This document shows, in pieces, positions 6,115-11,928 of a DNA stretch of 13,069 nt. Within the stretch, counting starts at the first letter, position 1, and each line of letters begins with the position of its first letter. A program made the position numbers and the translations under genes. The notes beneath the pieces were generated by a model. That model did no database searches, was not told the origin of the DNA, and saw only the letters and a program-made list of their open reading frames with translations. Source of the DNA: Bacteroidota bacterium. Its GTDB lineage: Bacteria > Bacteroidota > Ignavibacteria > Ignavibacteriales > Melioribacteraceae. The stretch covers positions 1 to 13,069 of the forward strand of contig JAEXUB010000077.1 in the NCBI GenBank assembly GCA_023453125.1. Reading direction: 5' to 3'.

Positions 6115-7104
6115 CTAAACGTTTTTTGCGCTGTTGAATTTTTCGTATGCTTCAATAATATCTTTAACCAGTTTATGCCGCACAACATCCTTCTTATCAA
6201 AATAAACAAAACCCACCCCGTCAACATTCTTTAGAATATCCTTAACCTGAATCAGGCCGCTGTGAACATTATGGGGAAGGTCAATCTGGGTATCGTCTCC
6301 GGTAATAATCGATTTTGAGTTGGGCCCCAGGCGCGTTAAGAACATTTTCATCTGAAGTGTGGTAGAGTTCTGCGCCTCGTCAAGAATTACGTATGCGTTA
6401 TTCAATGTTCTTCCTCTCATATACGCAAGAGGAACTATCTCAATTACGTCTTTTTCAATATAGCTTTTCAGCTGGTCTACGGGGAGCATATCCTGCAGCG
6501 CATCGTACAGAGGACGGAGATAAGGATCAATTTTTTCTTTAAAATCTCCCGGAAGAAATCCGAGGCTCTCCCCCGCTTCAACAGCGGGACGGGCAAGTAC
6601 AATTCTTTTTACAATTCCCTTCTTAAGCGCTGCAACGGCAAATGCTACTGCAAGGTATGTCTTGCCGGTACCGGCAGGGCCAATGGCAAAGCAGATATCA
6701 TTTTTCTTAACAACTTCGGCGTACTTAACCTGATTTGGAGTCTTTGCTTTTATTACATCCTTTTTTGTGTAAAGGATTATATTTTCAAACTCGTTATCGC
6801 TTATAATCTCCTTTCCTTCCAATGTAAGGTCGATTATAGTCTCAACGTCTGCAGGAGTAAGCTTGCCCGATGTATTTATAACGAAGATCATTTCCTTGAC
6901 TATTTTTTCAATAGCTTCAACTTCGGCGTCAACTCCTTTAATAATTACCGAATCCCCCCTTACAATGATATTGGCGCTGAAGCGGTCCTCAATCACTTTA
7001 AGGTTCGAGTCGTTTGCCCCCAGAAAGGAGAGGAAATCAATTTTATCCAGTTTTAATAGTTTTTCAGTTTCCGTAATGCCTCCAATAAAAAATGCCCTTT
7101 TCAA
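6115..7104 (-). CDS. phoH: PhoH-family ATPase
   Basis: A PhoH/PhoH-like cytoplasmic P-loop ATPase, a family tied to RNA metabolism and ribosome maturation (the YbeZ group, often near ybeY); its exact role is unsettled. The KH-like N-terminal part is at about 20-75 (LGANDSNLKVIEDRF, IIVRGD), Walker A GPAGTGKT at 142-149, LARPAVEAGESLGFLPGD at 170-187, Walker B VILDEAQN at 239-246 and SIITGDDTQIDLP at 265-277. Length is normal at about 320-330. The start is unclear. The only usual start codon before the conserved part is TTG at 7104, without a ribosome site at proper distance and inside the hairpin 7093-7120. A GGAGG (7083-7079) stands just before in-frame ATT and ACG codons at residues 10-11. 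No ybeY is visible; the upstream neighbour is the LysM gene. Confidence 0.93.
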   Translation of the reverse strand: MKRAFFIGGITETEKLLKLDKIDFLSFLGANDSNLKVIEDRFSANIIVRGDSVIIKGVDAEVEAIEKIVKEMIFVINTSGKLTPADVETIIDLTLEGKEIISDNEFENIILYTKKDVIKAKTPNQVKYAEVVKKNDICFAIGPAGTGKTYLAVAFAVAALKKGIVKRIVLARPAVEAGESLGFLPGDFKEKIDPYLRPLYDALQDMLPVDQLKSYIEKDVIEIVPLAYMRGRTLNNAYVILDEAQNSTTLQMKMFLTRLGPNSKSIITGDDTQIDLPHNVHSGLIQVKDILKNVDGVGFVYFDKKDVVRHKLVKDIIEAYEKFNSAKNV

Positions 7105-7120
7105 AAATATGAAAAGGGCA
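7087..7120 (-). terminator. Intrinsic terminator of the lipoprotein/LysM operon, overlapping the phoH start
   Basis: An 11-bp perfect stem: TGCCCTTTTCA (7093-7103) with TGAAAAGGGCA (7110-7120), and a 6-base loop. On the minus strand it is followed at once by six Ts (7092-7087). It begins 32 bp after the LysM gene stop at 7153. The downstream arm and the T-run are also codons of phoH if that gene starts at TTG 7104. Confidence 0.85.
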
Positions 7121-7152
7121 CCTTATAAAAAACAATTTATCTTTTCAAGAAA

Positions 7153-7854
7153 TTATTGAGCCTGTTCCTGTTTTGGAGGAGCCGGTTTGTAATTTCTTCT
7201 TACTTTATCGTAATGTGTTTTTTCTTCATCTGTAAGATTAGGAATCTTGAAGATCTGTTTTGGATAAATCAGGTCAGGATTCTTAATCTGGTCTCTGTTT
7301 GCACTGTAAATTTTCGGCCATGCAAATGGATTTGCATAGTGTTCTTTTTTCTTAGCGATGTTCCAGAGGCAATCCCCCTTAACAACAGTGTATTGAATTT
7401 CGGGAGCTTTGGTTTCCCAGGCATCCAGTTTTCTCTGAAGCTGATTGTGAACTTTATCGTAGAATTCGGGGTGGAAGCTTACCTTCTGCCCTTTAAGCTG
7501 GTTCAATTCGGCCTGGCGGTCTTCTTTAGGCATTTCTTTTCTGTCAATTTTGCCTTCGAGAGCGTTAACCATATTTCTGAAATTATCGAGGTCGGCTTTG
7601 GAATTAATTCCGAGAAGAGCGTAAACTTCTTTCATACAGTCGTCGCTCGATTTAATTTTAACATACTGAGCCTTCAAATTGGCGATTTCTGTTTTAAGAG
7701 CGCTCAGTTCGCTTGTAAGCTGAGCTTTTCTTTCGGTAAGCAGGTTCATTTCATTCTGCCACTGTTCTTCGGTCATTTTTTCCTGAGCATAAGCAGTAAA
7801 TGTAAGCCCGAGAGAAAGCAGGAAGAACACAAATAAAAATTTTCTGAAATTCAT
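7153..7854 (-). CDS. Exported coiled-coil protein with LysM domain
   Basis: A 233-residue envelope protein. Residues 1-23 are a signal peptide ending AYA before Gln24. Residues 27-68 are a predicted coiled coil (LTERKAQLTSELSALKTEIA with Leu/Ile heptads), followed by a charged helical middle. Residues 154-205 form one LysM domain (YTVVKGDCLWNIAKKK, then NPFAWPKIYSANRDQIKNPD and LIYPKQIFKIP), which in other proteins binds peptidoglycan glycan. The last 20 residues are Lys/Pro/Gln-rich. There is no hydrolase domain, so a structural or scaffolding role is inferred. Two Cys (73, 162) could form a disulfide. The ATG at 7854 has an AAGGAG ribosome site 7 bases upstream, among the best here. It follows the small lipoprotein gene by 27 bp and is closed by the 7087-7120 terminator. 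Confidence 0.88.
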   Translation of the reverse strand: MNFRKFLFVFFLLSLGLTFTAYAQEKMTEEQWQNEMNLLTERKAQLTSELSALKTEIANLKAQYVKIKSSDDCMKEVYALLGINSKADLDNFRNMVNALEGKIDRKEMPKEDRQAELNQLKGQKVSFHPEFYDKVHNQLQRKLDAWETKAPEIQYTVVKGDCLWNIAKKKEHYANPFAWPKIYSANRDQIKNPDLIYPKQIFKIPNLTDEEKTHYDKVRRNYKPAPPKQEQAQ

Positions 7855-7881
7855 TGATTATCTCCTTTTAAATTAAACTTT

Positions 7882-8157
7882 TTATTTACCCGATTTTTCC
7901 ATATTGCTTTTAATTTCGGCTTTAAGTTTATTGCATTCATCGAGCTTAGCATTCTTTTCGGCAATTTCTCTTTCAAGTTTGGTTTTTTCAACTTTAAGAT
8001 CGGCAATTTCTTTTTCGAGTGCTTTAACTTCAGTTCTTAATGCCTGCAGCTGAGCCATCTGCTCTTCGCTAACGCCGCTGCATCCTGTAACGGCAAATGA
8101 ACCGATAAGAAGAGCCGATGCTGCCGACATGGCAAAAAGTTTTTTGAACTTCTTCAT
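7882..8157 (-). CDS. Small coiled-coil lipoprotein (Lpp-like)
   Basis: A 91-residue lipoprotein. Residues 1-25 are a signal sequence with Lys-rich start and lipobox VTGC, giving a lipidated Cys26. The mature part is almost one continuous alpha-helical coiled coil (about 30-85; LRTEVKALEKEIADLKVEKT shows clear heptads) ending EKSGK. The design resembles Braun's lipoprotein: lipid anchor, trimeric or dimeric coiled coil and a C-terminal Lys, which in Lpp is joined to peptidoglycan. Homology to Lpp is not shown by the sequence, because low-complexity helices look alike. Cys75 (DECNKL) is unusual and could allow disulfide-linked dimers. It has a strong GGAGG site and is co-oriented with the LysM gene 27 bp downstream, whose coiled coil has similar heptads, so the two products may meet in the periplasm. 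Confidence 0.85.
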   Translation of the reverse strand: MKKFKKLFAMSAASALLIGSFAVTGCSGVSEEQMAQLQALRTEVKALEKEIADLKVEKTKLEREIAEKNAKLDECNKLKAEIKSNMEKSGK

Positions 8158-8178
8158 TATTCCTCCATCTGTATGAAT

Positions 8179-8195
8179 TATTTAACGGTTAAATA
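8179..8195. promoter_or_regulatory. 17-bp palindrome upstream of the lipoprotein gene
   Basis: TATTTAACGGTTAAATA is a perfect inverted repeat with 8-bp arms around a single central G (8187). It sits 21 bp before the lipoprotein ATG and overlaps a TATATT-like minus-strand promoter element (TATATTTA, plus positions 8190-8197). The position suggests an operator in a promoter or early leader region; the binding protein is unknown. Confidence 0.4.
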
Positions 8196-8221
8196 TATAA
8201 AAATCGGGCTAAAAAAATAAA

Positions 8222-8914
8222 TCAAATAATCCTTTTATCAACCAGACTGGTAAATTTGTTCCCCGCAATAATTATATGGTCGAATACCGGAATATCGAGC
8301 AGTTTTCCGGCTTCGGAAAGCCTTCGGGTTATTGAAATGTCCTCATTGCTCGGCTCGGGGTTCCCTGAAGGGTGGTTATGAAGCAGAATTACCCCTGCGG
8401 CAAGATTGTCTATGGCCACTTTGAATATTTCCCTTGAATGAATTACACTGGAATTAAGGGTACCGGTGGTGATTGCTTTAAATTTAATTATTCTATTCGA
8501 GGAACTGAGGCAGACCACATAAAACTGCTCCTGCTGCTCATCCCTGAGCATCGGGATAAATATTTCGGCAATATCGGAGGGAGAGGTTATTTTTTTCTCC
8601 GAAATCCATTTCCGGTCGAATTCTATTCTTTTCCCCAATTCAAATGCGGCGGCCAGAGTAGCCCCTTTGTCTTTTCCGATACCTGCGGTTTTTGTTAGGG
8701 CTTCAACTGTTTTTCCGGCTAAAGCGCTCAGCCCCCCGTGCTCTTCGAGAAGTTCCATTGCAAGATGTGTAACAGGTTTTCCTTTTACTCCGGTGCGGAG
8801 AAGAATGGCAAGTAATTCCGATTCGCTTAGATTCTGAGCCCCCCGTAATATAAGTTTCTCCCTCGGCCTGTCGTCAAGCGGAAGCTCTTTTACCGTGAAA
8901 CTCTTTTTTACCAA
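8222..8914 (-). CDS. radC: RadC family JAB/MPN-domain protein
   Basis: A 230-residue RadC (E. coli 222). An N-terminal helix-hairpin-helix-like region covers about 1-100, with DDRPREKLILRGAQNLSESE (14-33), LLAILLRTG (34-42) and KTAGIGKDKG (75-84). The C-terminal JAMM-type metalloprotease fold (about 108-230) carries the metal-binding HNHPSGNPEPSNED (179-192), with His179, His181 and Asp192 in the JAMM positions, and VFDHIIIAG (210-218). Despite the name, a DNA-repair function has been withdrawn; the activity is not known. The start is TTG at 8914, two bases after the stop of the TPR gene; the N-terminus is then about 7 residues longer than the common MKELPxxxRPREK start. It is the last gene of the guaA-TPR-radC set. 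Confidence 0.94.
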   Translation of the reverse strand: MVKKSFTVKELPLDDRPREKLILRGAQNLSESELLAILLRTGVKGKPVTHLAMELLEEHGGLSALAGKTVEALTKTAGIGKDKGATLAAAFELGKRIEFDRKWISEKKITSPSDIAEIFIPMLRDEQQEQFYVVCLSSSNRIIKFKAITTGTLNSSVIHSREIFKVAIDNLAAGVILLHNHPSGNPEPSNEDISITRRLSEAGKLLDIPVFDHIIIAGNKFTSLVDKRII

Positions 8915-8916
8915 CT

Positions 8917-9816
8917 CTATTGACTTATATTCTGTTTATCCAGTCTTTCCGAACATAATTGTCTGTTTTCAAGAGCAGTACCGTTGCCCGGATTTATCTC
9001 CAGAGCCTTAGCAAACATTTCATTAGCCTTTAGATAATCCCTCTTTTTAAAATATATAAGGCCGAGGAGGGTAAAAATATCATCTGACAGCTCTGCTTCA
9101 TCAGCAATCTTAGTAAGATGGTTTTCGGCTTTATCATATTCTCCAAGGTCAAACGAAATCCGTCCGGCCAGTTCGTTCATCTGCTTCGATTCTTTATTTA
9201 TGCGGAGCCCTTTAGATACCGACTCGAAAGCGTGAAAATTCATTCCCTTTATGAGATATATCTTTGTAAGAAGAAGCTGTAGCTCTTCGTTATTAGAGAA
9301 AATCTTATCAGCCCCTTTGGCTGCTTCGAGGGCCTTATCGGGATTATTAAGTTCAAGTTCAGTCTTTGCAAGGTAAATGTATGCGTCGTAGATATATTCC
9401 GAGGTGTGGTTCTCGCTCAGGAAATCAGAAAGATTCACAACTGCGGTTTCAAATTCATTCATAAAGAAACGGGCCAGTCCGGCAAAGAATTTAACTTCGG
9501 GTACTTCATCGGGAGTAATCTGAGCCAGCTGATGAACGGCCTCCTCATATAGACCGTGCTTAATAAGAAAGAGAGAATAATATTTCCTTAATTCAAAATC
9601 GGCGCTGTTCTCATCAAGAAATCCGAGAAGAATTTTTGATGCATAGGGAATATTTCCCATCCCCTCATAAATTTTATGAAGCTGCATTGAGGCATCTCTT
9701 ACATATTCAGGCGAATTGAGGAGTGATGAATAGATCTGAATTGCATGAAGGGTTTTTCCCTCCTTTTCTAGATCCATTGCCTTGTTGAATTTAAAGTCGA
9801 GTTCTCTTTCGTCCAT
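8917..9816 (-). CDS. Cytoplasmic TPR-repeat protein of unknown function
   Basis: A 299-residue all-helical protein with about seven or eight tetratricopeptide-like helix pairs and no signal peptide or membrane segment. The clearest TPR is at 246-279 (DIFTLLGLIYFKKRDYLKAN followed by a FAKALEINPGN end); others are recognisable around 10-40, 110-135, 145-172 and 213-240. TPR proteins bind other proteins; the partner here is unknown. The gene is wedged between guaA (one base between stop and ATG) and radC (two bases), so all three are probably made from one message with coupled translation. The ribosome site is inside the guaA end (GGGAA). The conserved packing may suggest co-expression more than joint function. 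Confidence 0.85.
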   Translation of the reverse strand: MDERELDFKFNKAMDLEKEGKTLHAIQIYSSLLNSPEYVRDASMQLHKIYEGMGNIPYASKILLGFLDENSADFELRKYYSLFLIKHGLYEEAVHQLAQITPDEVPEVKFFAGLARFFMNEFETAVVNLSDFLSENHTSEYIYDAYIYLAKTELELNNPDKALEAAKGADKIFSNNEELQLLLTKIYLIKGMNFHAFESVSKGLRINKESKQMNELAGRISFDLGEYDKAENHLTKIADEAELSDDIFTLLGLIYFKKRDYLKANEMFAKALEINPGNGTALENRQLCSERLDKQNISQ

Positions 9817-9817
9817 T

Positions 9818-11359
9818 CTATTCCCATTCTATTGTTGATGGGGGTTTCGAACTTACGTCGTAAACTACCCTGTTAACTCCTTTCACCGAGCGGGTAATTC
9901 TATTTGAAGCCGCTTCCAGAATATCGTAATTAAAACGGTACCAGTCGGCCGTCATTCCGTCGGTTGATGTAACCGCCCTTAGAGCAACAACATTTTCATA
10001 CGTACGGGCATCCCCCATTACTCCTACCGTCTGAACCGGGAGAAGCACTGCGAAGGCCTGCCAAATTTCATCGTAAACTTTATATTCTTTAAGGCATTTA
10101 ATAAAAATATCATCAGCTTCCCTCAGGATATCGAGTCTCGGCTTTGTTATTTCTCCTAGAACGCGTACAGCAAGTCCGGGGCCGGGGAAGGGATGCCTTC
10201 CGATAAATTCTTCCGGAAGCCCAAGTTCAACACCTATTGCCCTCACTTCATCTTTGAACAATTCCCTGAATGGCTCAATTAGCTTCATATTCATTTTTTC
10301 CGGGAGACCGCCGACATTATGGTGAGTTTTAATTGTTACCGATGCACCTTTAACCGAAACCGATTCTATTACATCGGGATAGAGGGTGCCCTGTATAAGG
10401 TAGTCTATATTTCCAATCTTTTTGGCTTCCTCTTCAAATATCTCTATGAATGTATTGCCGATAATTTTTCTTTTCTTTTCAGGCTCAACTACGCCATGAA
10501 GCCTGCTAAGGAAGGTCTCCGCTGCATCTATATGAATGAGATGCATGTTAAAATTATCTTCGAACATTTTAATAATATCACGGCTTTCATTCTTGCGCAT
10601 CATTCCGGTATCAACGTGAATGCATACCAGATTATCCCCAATTGCTTTCTGCATAAGGACTGCGGCAACCGATGAATCCACACCGCCGCTTAATGCGCAT
10701 ATAGCCTTTTTACCCCCGACTTTCTTTTTAATCTCTTCAATTGAATCCTTAATGAAGCTTTTCGGAGTCCATTCCCCTTTGCATTTACAAACGCCGAAGA
10801 GGAAATTATGAAGGATTTTTTTTCCTTCAGCCGTGTGGGCGACTTCGGGATGGAATTGAATTCCGAAAATATTCCTCGATGGATCGGATATGGCGCAAAT
10901 TGGAGAGCTTCCGCTTTCGGCCGTAATTTTAAATCCTTCAGGGAGCTTAGTAATATAATCCCCGTGGCTCATCCAAACGAGAGTTTCCCTGTTTACTCCA
11001 TCAAAGAGGATATCATCGGCAATAATTTTAAGGGAGGTCTTTCCATATTCCCTATGCTCGGCCGCTTCAATCTTTCCGTTAAACTGTTTCGAGACCACCT
11101 GGAGCCCGTAGCAGATTCCCAATACCGGAATTCCCAGGTCAAAAATTTCAGGATTAATCTGGGGAGAATCCTCCTCGTAAATACTCATCGGGCCGCCGGA
11201 AAATATAATTCCCGCAGGTTTAATTTCTTTGATTTTTTCTATGGGATAAGTATGGGGATGGATTTCGGAATAAACTTTTAATTCTCTTATGCGGCGGGCA
11301 ATAAGCTGAGTGTACTGCGAGCCGAAATCAATAATTAATACGTTCTCTTTATGGAGCAT
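9818..11359 (-). CDS. guaA: GMP synthase (glutamine-hydrolysing)
   Basis: A complete 513-residue GuaA that converts XMP, glutamine and ATP to GMP in the cytoplasm. The class I glutamine amidotransferase (1-190) has the nucleophile Cys83 in GICYGLQ (81-87) and His170 and Glu172 in FHPEVAH. The ATP pyrophosphatase domain (about 205-395) has the P-loop SGGVDSS (224-230), then HVDTGMMRKNE (248-258) and the IGRHPFPGPGLAVRVLGE signature (386-403). The C-terminal dimerisation domain (396-513) ends SKPPSTIEWE, the usual terminus. The start is ATG 11359, giving MLHKENVLIIDFGSQYTQLI as in the family. No truncation. It heads the guaA-TPR-radC unit and lies 172 bp after gcvH, behind that gene's terminator. 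Confidence 0.98.
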   Translation of the reverse strand: MLHKENVLIIDFGSQYTQLIARRIRELKVYSEIHPHTYPIEKIKEIKPAGIIFSGGPMSIYEEDSPQINPEIFDLGIPVLGICYGLQVVSKQFNGKIEAAEHREYGKTSLKIIADDILFDGVNRETLVWMSHGDYITKLPEGFKITAESGSSPICAISDPSRNIFGIQFHPEVAHTAEGKKILHNFLFGVCKCKGEWTPKSFIKDSIEEIKKKVGGKKAICALSGGVDSSVAAVLMQKAIGDNLVCIHVDTGMMRKNESRDIIKMFEDNFNMHLIHIDAAETFLSRLHGVVEPEKKRKIIGNTFIEIFEEEAKKIGNIDYLIQGTLYPDVIESVSVKGASVTIKTHHNVGGLPEKMNMKLIEPFRELFKDEVRAIGVELGLPEEFIGRHPFPGPGLAVRVLGEITKPRLDILREADDIFIKCLKEYKVYDEIWQAFAVLLPVQTVGVMGDARTYENVVALRAVTSTDGMTADWYRFNYDILEAASNRITRSVKGVNRVVYDVSSKPPSTIEWE

Positions 11360-11479
11360 TTATATTCCCGGGTATTTTGTGAATTGCTTTGGGTTACAGA
11401 GTGCTTTTTCATGCTGCTAAGATAGTAATTTTCCCCTATTTAAGCCATATTGAATAGAAGGCCTTCACGCTGAAAATTC
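11360..11479 (-). promoter_or_regulatory. guaA upstream region with candidate promoter
   Basis: About 120 bases without a gene. On the minus strand a TATG box (11449-11446), a 21-base spacer and TATCTTAG (11424-11417) each differ by one base from the Bacteroidota promoter pattern. The implied leader would be about 50 bases. No conserved purine-riboswitch core, long hairpin or small reading frame was recognised in the leader. The promoter is tentative, but one is expected here because the terminator at 11480-11510 isolates guaA from gcvH. Confidence 0.35.
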
Positions 11480-11510
11480 AAAAAAAAGCCGGGCCTTTCG
11501 GGTCCGGCTT
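11480..11510 (-). terminator. Intrinsic terminator after gcvH
   Basis: Stem arms at 11486-11495 (AAGCCGGGCC) and 11501-11510 (GGTCCGGCTT) with a 5-base loop; nine of ten pairs are Watson-Crick on the minus strand, with one internal mismatch. Transcribed on the minus strand the stem runs into eight Ts (11487-11480). It begins 21 bp after the gcvH stop. This is the strongest terminator in the window. Confidence 0.9.
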
Positions 11511-11531
11511 CTAAAACCTGAAAATTAAATA

Positions 11532-11912
11532 TTAATGGCCAAGCTGAGCTTCGTAAGCTGCGGCATCCATAAGAGAATTAACTTCGGCAGGGTTGCTCAG
11601 TTCAATTTTAATAATCCAGCCTTCTCCGTAAGGATCGCTGTTAAGGAGCTGAGGTTCATCCCCTAATTTCGGGTTAATTTCAAGAACTTTGCCTGTTACA
11701 GGAGCGTACATGTCGCTTACTGTTTTAACTGCTTCAATTGTACCGAAGCTGCTGCCGGCTGTAATTTCCTGAAGGTCGGAAGCTATATCAATAAAAACAA
11801 CGTCTCCCAATTCACCCTGTGCGAAATCGGTAATGCCGATAAAACCGGTATTGCCTTCAACTTTAATCCACTCGTGGTCTTTTGTGTACTTTAATTCTTT
11901 AGGAATATTCAT
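11532..11912 (-). CDS. gcvH: Glycine cleavage system H protein
   Basis: A 126-residue lipoyl carrier that shuttles the aminomethyl group between the P, T and L proteins in glycine breakdown. The lipoylated lysine is Lys63 in GTIEAVKTVSD (57-67). Other family marks are KYTKDHEWI (8-16), IGITDFAQGELGD (25-37), YAPVTGKVLEIN (69-80) and GEGWIIKIE (96-104). Length is normal. The ATG at 11912 has GAGAGG about 6 bases upstream. It starts 16 bp after the accC stop and shares its transcript; gcvP and gcvT are not in the window. In some bacteria H protein also serves as lipoyl donor to 2-oxoacid dehydrogenases, so a free-standing gcvH need not imply the full cleavage system close by. Confidence 0.97.
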   Translation of the reverse strand: MNIPKELKYTKDHEWIKVEGNTGFIGITDFAQGELGDVVFIDIASDLQEITAGSSFGTIEAVKTVSDMYAPVTGKVLEINPKLGDEPQLLNSDPYGEGWIIKIELSNPAEVNSLMDAAAYEAQLGH

Positions 11913-11928
11913 TTTATCCTCTCTATTT

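Noticed and set aside
7156..7836. Long plus-strand open frame (226 codons) opposite the LysM gene
   Set aside because: It mirrors a well-supported minus-strand gene with signal peptide, LysM motif and ribosome site; its own product is Phe/Val/Ser-rich, has no motif and no ribosome site.
8198..8221. T-rich minus-strand stretch after the radC stop as a terminator
   Set aside because: There is a T-run but no stable hairpin before it.
10808..11281. Plus-strand open frame inside guaA
   Set aside because: Antisense shadow of the conserved GuaA amidotransferase domain; no recognisable domain.
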